Positions 16,461-24,614 of a DNA stretch of 64,000 bases are shown piece after piece. This DNA comes from Candidatus Marispirochaeta associata. Its GTDB lineage: Bacteria > Spirochaetota > Spirochaetia > JC444 > Marispirochaetaceae. The stretch lies in the NCBI GenBank assembly GCA_001749745.1, contig JWTM01000101.1, forward strand, positions 372,001 to 436,000, in the 5' to 3' direction. The notes under the pieces were generated by a model. The model had not been told where the DNA came from. It did no database searches and saw only the letters and a program-made list of their open reading frames with translations. Every line of letters begins with the position of its first letter. Position 1 is the first letter of the stretch. The position numbers and the translations under genes were made by a program.

Positions 16461-17716
16461 TGCTGCTTGTTCTCCTTCTCTTCAAGCCTAAGGAGCGCGA
16501 GTACCCGCTCCATCTCGTTATTGACGATCTGGTAGCCTTCGTCGAAGCCCATGCCCGGCTTGGCCAGGATTCGCTCGGCCCTGACCGCTAAAGCCACATT
16601 GACGCAGGCCCGGGAGGAGACGTCGGTCTCGTTGCAAGTACCCCCCTGGTAGGCCTCCATCCCGTGTTCCTTGCAGTAGAGGACGCTCTCGGCTACGTTG
16701 TGAATGCTCCCCAGGTCGGGAGTTTTGATCTGCACCATGTGGCAGCACTCTGCATCGGTAAAGGCCTTGATGTCCTCGATGGTATTACACCACTCATCGG
16801 CGACGATCTTTACCCGGCTGCCGATGGCCTTCAGCTCCCGCCGGATCGCGCCCAAGGCCTCGATTTGCCCCCGCCGTTCGCCCATATCGACCGGTCCCTC
16901 GATGTAGAGCTCATGTTCTCCGGCGGCGGGTTCCAGGCTCTTCAGGTAGCGGGCGATGGCGACGGGGTCGTTCTCGAAGATCCTCCCTAAATTACCGTAG
17001 ACGTCGATGTGGAGCATGGGCAGGTAGTCGGGCGACGGCTTCAGCTTGGCCACCCGGTTTTTCAGCCATTCAATGTAGGCGGCGAGCTTCTCACCTTCCC
17101 GACCGAGTTTGTCGTCGATATTGTTGATCAGTCCGTGGGGAATCACCTCGGCCCCCTTGATGATCATCTTGTCCGCATTGGCGTAGCGTTCATCCCCGGT
17201 CTGGGCGAAGATCGGGATGCGATCGAAACCGGCTTCGAGCCCGTAGGCGCCGAGAACGACCCGGGCCATGGAGACGCCGGATGCCTTGGCGGCCGCATCG
17301 AGGAGCGCCTGGCTGAGGCCGTAGCGGACGGCGGTATGGAGCCGCCTCCCGTCGAGCTCGAGCTGGTCGAAGTAGCGGGCGTTGGCCAGAAACTCCTCGG
17401 CCTGCCTGCCGATGAGAAGGGGTTTGAGCTTCTCCTCTAAGATAGGAATGTAATGGGCCGCCAGAAATAGCGGGTCCCTTCCGCCTGCTCCGGAGTATTG
17501 AACCGCCGCGCAGTCGCCCAGGGCGGTTTGGCCGTTCTCCAGGATCAGCATAACCGAAATCGATTCACCCGCCTGTCGTACGGCATGAAAGCCCTCGGTC
17601 CGGGGCTCGCCCAAGTAGACGAAGCCGTCCTGGGATGCGCCGGCCTTGATGGCCGCCTGGTCGTCGAAAAAGAAGCCGGTTTTCCCGGCGGTAAAGAGTG
17701 CGTCGCGGATCCTCAT
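16457..17716 (-). CDS. mal: Methylaspartate ammonia-lyase
   Basis: 419 residues, the usual length. This enolase-superfamily enzyme removes ammonia from (2S,3S)-3-methylaspartate to give mesaconate. Visible features are VIPHGLINN (His194 region), metal ligands in HIDVYGNLG (Asp), YIEGPVDMG (Glu) and VADEWCNT (Asp), the catalytic Lys in VQIKTPDLGS, and GGTCNETD. It overlaps the mutase E subunit gene upstream by 4 bases (ATGA). This is the second step of the methylaspartate pathway encoded by the operon. Confidence 0.97.
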   Translation of the reverse strand: MRIRDALFTAGKTGFFFDDQAAIKAGASQDGFVYLGEPRTEGFHAVRQAGESISVMLILENGQTALGDCAAVQYSGAGGRDPLFLAAHYIPILEEKLKPLLIGRQAEEFLANARYFDQLELDGRRLHTAVRYGLSQALLDAAAKASGVSMARVVLGAYGLEAGFDRIPIFAQTGDERYANADKMIIKGAEVIPHGLINNIDDKLGREGEKLAAYIEWLKNRVAKLKPSPDYLPMLHIDVYGNLGRIFENDPVAIARYLKSLEPAAGEHELYIEGPVDMGERRGQIEALGAIRRELKAIGSRVKIVADEWCNTIEDIKAFTDAECCHMVQIKTPDLGSIHNVAESVLYCKEHGMEAYQGGTCNETDVSSRACVNVALAVRAERILAKPGMGFDEGYQIVNNEMERVLALLRLEEKENKQQ

Positions 17717-19158
17717 CGTGGTCTCCCTACAAGTTTGCCTTTACTGATGGCATAGATATCGTCGATAACCATTTGAAAACTGGGTTCCCGCCCCTCTTCG
17801 GCGGCCCGTTCTCGAATCTGTTCCCGGTGGTAGGCGGCTGCGCTGCTCTCGAGGGGGACGTTCCCCGGTTCGAAGATGCGGATCGCACCCCGGTTGTCCC
17901 GAATCGGGAGGAGTTTGCCCGCATTGTGGGAGGAAGGGGCGAAGGGGATATCCAGCACCCCGGCCTGAAAGGCTCTTACGCTCCCCCGGGCGATGTCGCC
18001 CTCGCCGAGTTCCCGAACCTTGCTAATCAGGTGGCGCACCTCCTTCTTGATCAGCTCGACCTCCTGCTCCAGCGCGGCGGAAGGGGCGATCCCCTGATCG
18101 GAGAGCATGGAGACAACCTGACGGGTCGCCTTTAAGCCCTGGAGGTTCGCCTCCTTGGTGGGAATCCCCGCCGCCTCGTGGGGCGTCTTCACGATTACCT
18201 TGTCGGCGCCGGCGAAAGCCGCCACCGCGCCGCCCCAGGAGATAACCGCAAAGGCCTTGGCTTCGTCCTCGGGGAAACCGCCCATCCACTGGTGGAGCAC
18301 GGTGGTGAGCTCGAAACCTTCGTAGCCTTCGGCGGTGAAGATTTCATGAGCCAGTTCCTTTAACGAGCGAATGGCGGCTACATCCTGGGTGAGGTTGCCC
18401 AGCTGTCCGTAGCCCAGGGTCAGCGACCTGACCCCCTGTTCGAGGGCGAGGAGTCCTTCGATGATCGCCACGGTATGGCTGATGAAGGGCGGTACCAGGG
18501 TTCCGGTCAAGGGCCCGAAGGGTTCCCGGTTGATTCGGACTCCCTCCTCCTCGTAGAGACCGGTCAGCCGATCCACATACTGCCAGTTGCGGATCGTCTC
18601 CTCCAGGGATACCCGTTTCGCGTAGGGGATGTTGTAGGATATTCCGCCCCCCTCGTAGGCGGAGAAACCGGCGGCCAGGGTTATCTCCGCCAAGAGCCGG
18701 GCATCGGGGGTGCCGTGGCGCAGCTGAACCGGTTTGCTCAGGGCCTCTATTACCTCCCGGCAGCGGGCGGGCCCGTGGTTGACCGCGGGGAAACCGTTTA
18801 ACAGGGAGTGACCCGCCGCCCGGGAGCGTTCGATCCCTTTTTCGGCCTCGGCGTACTGATTCTGCCGGGTATAGGCGTCGATAGTACTGGGCAGCAGATC
18901 ACAGCCCTCCTCGAGAAATTGCAGGAGCTTGATATGCTCGTCCACGAGCGCCACTCCGGCGCGGGGCTGGAGCAGGACCTGTCCGGCGGCGGAGGCATCG
19001 CTGAGAACCTTCGCAAACTGTTTAGACGCCGGAAGATTCTGCTGGTAGGCGATGCCCTCCTCCAAGTCGACCTCGGCTCCGGTCGGCCAGGCGGCGAGAA
19101 TCTCTCCGCGCAGAGCCATGAACTGATCTCGTTCAATCTGTTTATTCATTAATTCCAT
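17713..19158 (-). CDS. glmE: Glutamate mutase (methylaspartate mutase) E subunit
   Basis: 481 residues matching the catalytic epsilon subunit (MutE/GlmE) of adenosylcobalamin-dependent glutamate mutase, which rearranges L-glutamate to 3-methylaspartate. Family stretches include VNHGPARCREVIEALSKPVQ, LRHGTPDARLLAEI, YEGGGISYNIPYAK and FGPLTGTLVPPFISH. I take the ATG at 19158 because GGAG lies eight bases upstream; a second ATG at 19149 is further away. It overlaps the GlmL gene by 10 bases. It works with the small B12-binding S subunit encoded two genes upstream. Confidence 0.96.
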   Translation of the reverse strand: MELMNKQIERDQFMALRGEILAAWPTGAEVDLEEGIAYQQNLPASKQFAKVLSDASAAGQVLLQPRAGVALVDEHIKLLQFLEEGCDLLPSTIDAYTRQNQYAEAEKGIERSRAAGHSLLNGFPAVNHGPARCREVIEALSKPVQLRHGTPDARLLAEITLAAGFSAYEGGGISYNIPYAKRVSLEETIRNWQYVDRLTGLYEEEGVRINREPFGPLTGTLVPPFISHTVAIIEGLLALEQGVRSLTLGYGQLGNLTQDVAAIRSLKELAHEIFTAEGYEGFELTTVLHQWMGGFPEDEAKAFAVISWGGAVAAFAGADKVIVKTPHEAAGIPTKEANLQGLKATRQVVSMLSDQGIAPSAALEQEVELIKKEVRHLISKVRELGEGDIARGSVRAFQAGVLDIPFAPSSHNAGKLLPIRDNRGAIRIFEPGNVPLESSAAAYHREQIRERAAEEGREPSFQMVIDDIYAISKGKLVGRPR

Positions 19159-20522
19159 TGCATACGCTCCTCATGGATCAGGACGGCAGCGAGACTCGCC
19201 GCCGCCTCCCGGGGATTCTCAAAGACAAGGTTTGCGATCAGGGGCAGAAGATATTCCCGGTCGCGCTGCAGCTCTAACTGCGGGGGGAGGAGGATTTCCT
19301 CCGTCCCGGGAGCGGTCAGCGGCGGCGCCGGCTTGAAACCTTCGCTTCGCGAAAGGTAGCCCCCGGTGGTAAGCAGATACTTGACGGAACGGAGATCCTT
19401 GCCGCGGATCAATTCCGCCTCTCCGGCGGCGGTAAAGATCCGACGCTTTCGGCCGGCATGACGCATGAGGGCGGCAGTTGCGATCCCGGCCGCCAGGGAG
19501 CGCTCTAAACTGCGTTCGCGCTCATCCGCCGGCAGTTGCTCCGGACGGCGCGCCAGGGCCGCCGCATAACGGGCGAGCTCCTCGTCGGCGCCGATGGCGG
19601 CGACCGCGTGGGCGGCGCTGATCCTGAGGCCCAGGTCGCCCTCTACGGTGCGTTTTATTCTCGGTTCCGGGAGCCCCCGGCGGATCCGGTCGGCGCCAAA
19701 GGAGGGCTCCGCCGCAACGGAGTAGACGTCGGTGGTGGCTCCGCCCATATCGATGAGCACAAACTCATCCAAAAGCGCCGCATCGGCGACGGCTTCAATG
19801 AGGCGGAGCATTGCATAGGGGGTAGGCACCGGATCGGTACCGAGGCGGGCCGCGAGCCGGTCCAGTCCTTTCCCGGCGACGATCCGTTGCAGGAAGATGT
19901 TCCGGATCTTGTCGCGGGCGTCCTCCGGCGCGGGGGAGTCGAGGTCGGGGAGCACGTTCTCCGCCACCATATGCTCACGGCCGCCGAGGGCGCGGGAGAT
20001 CCGGCCGCGAATGCGCCTGTTTCCGGCATAGATCAGGGCGGTCTCGCGGCGAAGCCCGGCCAGAATCTCGGCATTGTGGATCAGGTAGGATTCGTTCCCG
20101 CCGTCGGTTCCGCCGGCCAGGAGCAGAATATCCGGTTTCGCGGCATTGATCTCCTCCAGATCCTCCTCGGAGAGACGGTAATCATAGACGGCGGTGATGC
20201 GCGCGCCGGCGGAAAGCGCCGCTTCGGCCGCCATTTTGGCCGTCAGTTCGGGGACGATGCCGCAGGCGGCGATGGATAAGCCGCCTTTAGCGGAGGATGA
20301 GAAGCGGATTGGAATCTGCCGGCCGAGTTCCTCCAAGGAGAGATTTCGGAGGGCTTCTGGGAGCACCGGATGCAGGGCCGCCTCGAAGCCGAGACTCAGC
20401 TCCTCCGGCGTAGTCGGGGAGTCGGCGCGGTCGACGAGGGTATAGGCGCCCTGGGTACGCTGAAAGAGGGCCGCCTTGGTGAAGGTTGATCCGATGTCGG
20501 CCGAGAGGGCCAGATCCTTCAT
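19149..20522 (-). CDS. glmL: GlmL/MutL, glutamate mutase-associated ASKHA-fold ATPase
   Basis: 457 residues of the MutL/GlmL family, always found between glmS and glmE. The actin/Hsp70-like phosphate-binding loops are visible: ALSADIGSTFTKAALFQ at the N-terminus and FVLIDMGGATTDVYSV at about residue 245. By analogy with B12 enzyme reactivases it probably restores inactivated mutase. It is not a DNA mismatch-repair MutL despite the name. It overlaps glmS upstream by 4 bases and glmE downstream by 10, which preserves the usual S-L-E order. Confidence 0.93.
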   Translation of the reverse strand: MKDLALSADIGSTFTKAALFQRTQGAYTLVDRADSPTTPEELSLGFEAALHPVLPEALRNLSLEELGRQIPIRFSSSAKGGLSIAACGIVPELTAKMAAEAALSAGARITAVYDYRLSEEDLEEINAAKPDILLLAGGTDGGNESYLIHNAEILAGLRRETALIYAGNRRIRGRISRALGGREHMVAENVLPDLDSPAPEDARDKIRNIFLQRIVAGKGLDRLAARLGTDPVPTPYAMLRLIEAVADAALLDEFVLIDMGGATTDVYSVAAEPSFGADRIRRGLPEPRIKRTVEGDLGLRISAAHAVAAIGADEELARYAAALARRPEQLPADERERSLERSLAAGIATAALMRHAGRKRRIFTAAGEAELIRGKDLRSVKYLLTTGGYLSRSEGFKPAPPLTAPGTEEILLPPQLELQRDREYLLPLIANLVFENPREAAASLAAVLIHEERMQWN

Positions 20523-20950
20523 CCGGGGACCGCGCTGCCTTTGGCGGCCACATCCTGCTTGAGCAGGGCGACCGCCTCTTCCAAATCGTCGGCGGGACTG
20601 AATACACGGTCGTAGCCCATGTCTTGAAACTTGTCCCGGACGGTGCCGTAGTCGGTTTTGCCGATGACCAGGTTGCCGCCTACATAGAGGATGATCTTCT
20701 CCAGGCCCCGCTCGATACAGCGCTCCCGCAATCCCTGGCAGTCGAGTTCGCCCTGACCGTAGAGGGAGGAGACCAGAATCGCATCCGCTCCGGTCTCAAT
20801 CGCCGCGGAAATGAACTCGTCCTGGCTGACCATCACCCCTAGGTTGATTACCCGGAAGCCCGCCTCGGCGAAGACCTTCTCGAGAATCTTGTTCCCCACC
20901 GCATGCACGTCGGCGCCGATCACGCCCAAAACGACGGTCGTGTGCTTCAT
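20519..20950 (-). CDS. glmS: Glutamate mutase small subunit, cobalamin-binding
   Basis: 143 residues with a Rossmann-like B12-binding fold. The signature DxHxxG is present as GADVHAVGN (His16 would coordinate cobalt from below). LVSSLYGQGELDC and LYVGGNLVIGK fit the later GG-containing loops of the family. Together with GlmE it makes the active mutase. The start codon overlaps the GntR stop as TAATG. This is the mutase S subunit and is distinct from glucosamine synthase, which shares the symbol. Confidence 0.96.
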   Translation of the reverse strand: MKHTTVVLGVIGADVHAVGNKILEKVFAEAGFRVINLGVMVSQDEFISAAIETGADAILVSSLYGQGELDCQGLRERCIERGLEKIILYVGGNLVIGKTDYGTVRDKFQDMGYDRVFSPADDLEEAVALLKQDVAAKGSAVPG

Positions 20951-21927
20951 TAGACCTGCTCCAGGAGCTCTTTTACCCGCTCCTCCAGGTAGCTCAAGGT
21001 AGCCCGGTCGATCTGGAAGTCGAAAACCAGGATAGTCCCGCCATCCTCCTTAAAGCGCGCCAGACTCGGCGCCATGCCGGTCTCCGCTCCGCCGGGATCC
21101 GAGGGCGGCAGAATTACCAGATCGAGGTCATCCAATACCGCGGCTCCCTGTTCCGGCCTAAGGCGCTGGGGGGGACGGAGGTTGAAGCTCTCCAGTTGGC
21201 CTGAGATGATCTGATAGAAGCGTTCGCTTTCGCAGAAGATCCCGATCCGGGTCTTAGCGGAGAGCTTGGTCAGGGCGATAATCGTCTCCCGGGAGGGATT
21301 CATCGGGATGTTGACGATCTTCTCTTTCAGGCCCGGAATTCCCCGTTCGAGCTCGATACCGTGGCTGGTGGTGGTGATGATCAGATCATATTCGGCCAGC
21401 TTCGACTCCGCCTCGTTGTCGTCTAAGAGTCGGTAGAGGTCGAAGGGGTAGAGCTTGACCCGGCTTAAGTAGCGGAGTTTCTCCTCCAGCACCGAGAGGG
21501 ACTCAGGATTGCAGTCGACCGCGGCGACGTGAATCGTCGCCCGCTGGCTCTCCATCTCCATAAAGACGAGTTGAGCCATGGTCAGCGCCTCCCGGCTGGA
21601 GAAGCGCAGCCGCAGGATCTCCCGAAAGGCGTTTTCCAGGATGTTCACCGCCCGGTCCTTGCGGCTCAGGGCGACTACGTCCTGTCGGCTGGAGATGATC
21701 GTTCCCCGACCCGGGGCGCTCTCGATTACCTCCATCCGTTCCAGCTGTTCATAGGCCCGGGAGACGGTACCGCGGCTGATGCCGAGCCGTTCGGCCAGCT
21801 CCCGTTCGGTGGGGAGTTTGTCTCCCGGCAGGAGTCTGCCCTCCTGAACCCAGGAGGCCAGATTGCCGGTTATCTGCTGATAGATCGGTTCCGAATGATC
21901 GGGATCGATTAGTTTGGAATAGTCCAT
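20950..21927 (-). CDS. GntR-family transcriptional regulator of the glutamate operon
   Basis: 325 residues. An N-terminal GntR winged helix occupies about residues 10-80 (GDKLPTERELAERLGISRG, TVSRAYEQLERMEVIESAPG). The C-terminal part is about 240 residues, unlike short YtrA-type domains. It contains two Rossmann-like stretches (IHVAAVDCNPESLSV, LDLVILPPSDPG), suggesting a ligand-sensing periplasmic-binding-like fold. It is the first gene of the operon, and two matching palindromes lie at its promoter and start codon, so it probably autorepresses. The ligand could be glutamate, methylaspartate or mesaconate; the sequence does not say which. Confidence 0.88.
   Translation of the reverse strand: MDYSKLIDPDHSEPIYQQITGNLASWVQEGRLLPGDKLPTERELAERLGISRGTVSRAYEQLERMEVIESAPGRGTIISSRQDVVALSRKDRAVNILENAFREILRLRFSSREALTMAQLVFMEMESQRATIHVAAVDCNPESLSVLEEKLRYLSRVKLYPFDLYRLLDDNEAESKLAEYDLIITTTSHGIELERGIPGLKEKIVNIPMNPSRETIIALTKLSAKTRIGIFCESERFYQIISGQLESFNLRPPQRLRPEQGAAVLDDLDLVILPPSDPGGAETGMAPSLARFKEDGGTILVFDFQIDRATLSYLEERVKELLEQV
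21914..21926. promoter_or_regulatory. Second GntR operator-like site, within the gntR start
   Basis: TTGGAATAGTCCA matches the upstream palindrome at 12 of 13 positions. It covers the first codons of the regulator. Its centre is 30 bases from that of the first site, about three helical turns, which would place both on the same face of the DNA. Confidence 0.55.
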
Positions 21928-21943
21928 ACCTCTCCTCGCTTTA

Positions 21944-21957
21944 TTGGACTAGTCCAA
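21944..21957. promoter_or_regulatory. GntR operator, perfect palindrome at the transcription start
   Basis: TTGGACTAGTCCAA is a perfect 14-base palindrome lying immediately downstream of the -10 box of the glutamate operon, across the predicted transcription start. Binding there would block initiation. Its position and the second related site at 21914 argue for repression by the regulator encoded just downstream. Confidence 0.7.
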
Positions 21958-21986
21958 ATTGTAGGAGAGGCAGGTGCAATTGTCAA
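21958..21986 (-). promoter_or_regulatory. Sigma70 promoter of the gntR-glmSLE-mal operon
   Basis: On the minus strand TTGACA and TACAAT are 17 bases apart, close to ideal. The predicted start of transcription lies inside the palindrome at 21944-21957. The leader to the gntR ATG is only about 25 bases and carries AGGAGAGGT as Shine-Dalgarno, so there is no space for a cobalamin riboswitch. Confidence 0.85.
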
Positions 21987-21994
21987 GAGAATCC

Positions 21995-23632
21995 TTAAAT
22001 TACCAGGCTCCGATGGCTGTGATAGAGGGAGTCCCGGAATTCCCGCACCTCGTCGGACTTCAGATAGTCGTCCAGGCGCATGCGGCGGTCGATCATACCC
22101 GCCGGCGTGAATTCGATGATCCGGTTGGCCACGGTGTCGACGAACTGGTGGTCGTGACTGGTAAAGAGGATCGATTCGGTGAACTCCATCAAGCCGTTAT
22201 TCAGGGCGTTGATAGATTCCAGGTCGAGATGGTTGGTCGGCTCGTCGAAGACCAGGAAGTTGGCCCCGGAGAGCATCATCTTCGAGAGCATGCAGCGCAC
22301 CTTTTCGCCCCCGGAGAGGACGTTGACCGGTTTGAGGGACTCCTCGCCGGAGAAGAGCATCCTGCCCAGGAAGCCCCGCACATAGGTCTCCTCCTCTTCC
22401 GCATCGGTGTACTGACGCAGCCAGTCTACCAGGGAGAGATCGGACTGGAAGAACTCGCTGTTATCCTTGGGGAAGTAGGCCGGAGTGATCGTAACGCCCC
22501 AGTCGTAGCTCCCGGCGTCGGCCTCGATCTTGCCCATAAGAATGTCGAACATGAGACTCTTGGCCTGATGGAAGGGGCCGACGAAGGCGATCTTGTCGCC
22601 CTTGTCCACGGTAAAGCTGATATCCTTCAATACTTGCTCGCCGTCGATCTCCTTGCTGAGACCTTCGATGCTCAGGATGCTCTTGCCGCTCTCTCGCAAG
22701 GGGGTAAAGCCGACGTAGGGGAAGCGCCGCGAGGAGGGTTTGATGTCGTCGATGGTGAGCTTGTCGATCTGTTTCTTCCTGGCGGTAGCCTGACGGGCCT
22801 TGGAGGCGTTGGAGCTGAAGCGCTGGATAAACTCCTTCAGTTCGGCAATCTTGTCCTCCCGACGCTTCTTCTCGTCCCGCATCTGTTTGCGAGCCAGCTG
22901 ACTGGCCATATACCAGAAGTCGTAATTACCGACGAAGAGGGAGATCTTACCGAAGTCGATATCGGCAATGTGGGTGCAGACCCGGTTCAGGAAGTGCCGG
23001 TCGTGGGAGACGACGATAACGGTATTCTTGAAGTTGTAGAGGAAGTCCTCCAGCCAGGAGATCGATTCCAGGTCCAGGTTGTTGGTCGGCTCGTCCAAGA
23101 GCAGGATATCCGGATCGCCGAAGAGGGCCTGGGCCAGGAGTACCCGGACCTTGAGAGCCCCTTCGAGCTCCTTCATCTCTTTGGAGTGGAGCTCCTCAGC
23201 AATTCCGAGGCCGCTCAAGAGCTGAGCCGCCTCCGATTCCGCCTCCCAGCCGCCCATCTCGGCGAACTCGCCTTCCAGTTCGGAGGCGCGAATGCCGTCC
23301 TCCTCGCTGAAATCCTCTTTCTCGTAGATCTTGTTCTTCTCGTCCATCACCGCATAGAGCTTGCTGTGGCCCATGATAACCGTGTCCAGTACGGAATAGT
23401 CGTCGTAGGCGAACTGATCCTGCTTTAGGACCGCAATGCGCTCCCCGGGGGTGATATTAACCTGCCCGGAATCGGCCTTTATATCGCCGGAGAGAATCTT
23501 CAAAAAGGTTGATTTTCCCGCGCCGTTGGCGCCGATGACGCCGTAACAGTTTCCGGGGGTGAACTTGATATTGACATCTTTAAAGAGTACCCGCTCTCCA
23601 AAGGAGAGGGTAATATCGCTGGCACTGATCAT
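21995..23632 (-). CDS. ABC-F family ATPase, YbiT-like
   Basis: About 545 residues from the ATG at 23632, preceded by AAGGAT; an upstream in-frame start adds 13 unrelated residues. It has two ABC domains and no membrane segments. The first has Walker A IGANGAGKST and Walker B DILLLDEPTNNLDLES; the second has signature LSGGEKVR and FLVFDEPTNHLDLES. The linker NASKARQATARKKQIDKL is typical of ABC-F proteins, which act on the ribosome in translation. Overall similarity is highest to E. coli YbiT as I remember it. The second Walker A is degenerate (GPFHQAKS instead of GxxGxGKS), a trend I recall in this subgroup. Confidence 0.9.
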   Translation of the reverse strand: MISASDITLSFGERVLFKDVNIKFTPGNCYGVIGANGAGKSTFLKILSGDIKADSGQVNITPGERIAVLKQDQFAYDDYSVLDTVIMGHSKLYAVMDEKNKIYEKEDFSEEDGIRASELEGEFAEMGGWEAESEAAQLLSGLGIAEELHSKEMKELEGALKVRVLLAQALFGDPDILLLDEPTNNLDLESISWLEDFLYNFKNTVIVVSHDRHFLNRVCTHIADIDFGKISLFVGNYDFWYMASQLARKQMRDEKKRREDKIAELKEFIQRFSSNASKARQATARKKQIDKLTIDDIKPSSRRFPYVGFTPLRESGKSILSIEGLSKEIDGEQVLKDISFTVDKGDKIAFVGPFHQAKSLMFDILMGKIEADAGSYDWGVTITPAYFPKDNSEFFQSDLSLVDWLRQYTDAEEEETYVRGFLGRMLFSGEESLKPVNVLSGGEKVRCMLSKMMLSGANFLVFDEPTNHLDLESINALNNGLMEFTESILFTSHDHQFVDTVANRIIEFTPAGMIDRRMRLDDYLKSDEVREFRDSLYHSHRSLVI

Positions 23633-23732
23633 AGGGTAAATCCTTGTATTGTAATGAGAGGGTATAGGCAATACCTACCTTAGGTGGGCGGATAAGGTCA
23701 AGGGCGGAGGGGGATGTTGAGGGTTCTAGGCT

Positions 23733-23755
23733 GGGGTACGGCCTTGCCGTACCCC
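23733..23755 (-). terminator. Strong hairpin after the betaine transporter operon
   Basis: GGGGTACGGC and GCCGTACCCC form a ten-base-pair stem with a three-base loop, eight bases after the permease stop. There is no T-run, so it may act as a transcript end stabiliser or a Rho-dependent stop rather than a classic intrinsic terminator. Confidence 0.4.
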
Positions 23756-23762
23756 ACAACCT

Positions 23763-24614
23763 TTATTCCATGTGTTCAGATTTTGCAAATGAGTGGGTCA
23801 AGCGGTCGATAATGATCGCCAAGAGCACAATGCTGATTCCGGCTTCGAAGCCGCGGCCTACCTCAATCCTACTGATCGAGAGCAACACCTCCATTCCGAG
23901 CCCTTTGGCGCCTATCATCGATCCGATAACCACCATCGCCAGGGCCATCATGGTCGTTTGATTAACGCCGACCATAATCGAAGGCTTGGCCAGCGGCAGC
24001 TGAACATCGAAGAGCACCATCCTCGGATTGGCGCCGAAGGCCTTGGCGGCCTCGACCGCCTCCTTGTCGACGGTCCGGATACCGACGTTGGTCAGCCGGA
24101 TTACCGGCGGGACGGCGTAGATGATGGTCGCTATAATGGCCGGAACCTTGCCTAAGCCGAAGAACATCAGCGCCGGAATCAGGTAGACGAAGGAGGGCAT
24201 GGTCTGCATGCCGTCCAGAATCGGCTTCATGATCGATTCGGCCCGATCGTTTCTGGCCATCAGGACGCCCAGCGGGAGACCGACCAGCAGGGAGAATATA
24301 ACCGCCGTGATAACGAGGCTCAGGGTGCGCATGGCGAGTTCCCAGTAGCCGAAGGTGCCGATTAAAAAGAGCATCACCGCGAAGGCTAAGCCGCTATACC
24401 ACTTGCCGAGAAACTTCCAACCCGCGAGGAAGATGATGAGAATCATCACGAACCAGGGCATATAGAGGAAGAGGTTTTCTACTCCCAGCATGACCTGCAG
24501 GATAATGAAGCCGATGGCGTCGAAGAAGCTGTCCAGGTTGGTTAGGAGCCAGCTCATTATAGCATCGATCCAATCGGCGAGGGGTATCGATATTACTTCA
24601 GGAAACTCAATCAT
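23763..24614 (-). CDS. proW: Glycine betaine/proline ABC transporter permease (ProW/OpuAB type)
   Basis: 283 residues with about six or seven membrane helices. The EAA-type loop EAVEAAKAFGANPRMVLFDVQ lies near residue 190, and an N-terminal extension (LADWIDAIMSWLLTNLDSFF) typical of ProW/OpuAB is present. It imports compatible solutes such as glycine betaine for osmoprotection. It overlaps the ATPase gene by 8 bases and ends the three-gene operon (binding protein, ATPase, permease), an order reversed relative to E. coli proVWX. Confidence 0.93.
   Translation of the reverse strand: MIEFPEVISIPLADWIDAIMSWLLTNLDSFFDAIGFIILQVMLGVENLFLYMPWFVMILIIFLAGWKFLGKWYSGLAFAVMLFLIGTFGYWELAMRTLSLVITAVIFSLLVGLPLGVLMARNDRAESIMKPILDGMQTMPSFVYLIPALMFFGLGKVPAIIATIIYAVPPVIRLTNVGIRTVDKEAVEAAKAFGANPRMVLFDVQLPLAKPSIMVGVNQTTMMALAMVVIGSMIGAKGLGMEVLLSISRIEVGRGFEAGISIVLLAIIIDRLTHSFAKSEHME

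Noticed and set aside
21927..21960. Possible cobalamin riboswitch upstream of the glutamate mutase operon
   Set aside because: The promoter leaves a leader of only about 25 bases, far too short for a B12 riboswitch.
21974..23428. 484-codon open frame on the plus strand
   Set aside because: It is antisense to the ABC-F gene, has no recognisable domain or Shine-Dalgarno, and its Glu/Val/Gly/Leu-rich composition is what GC-biased codons give in reverse.
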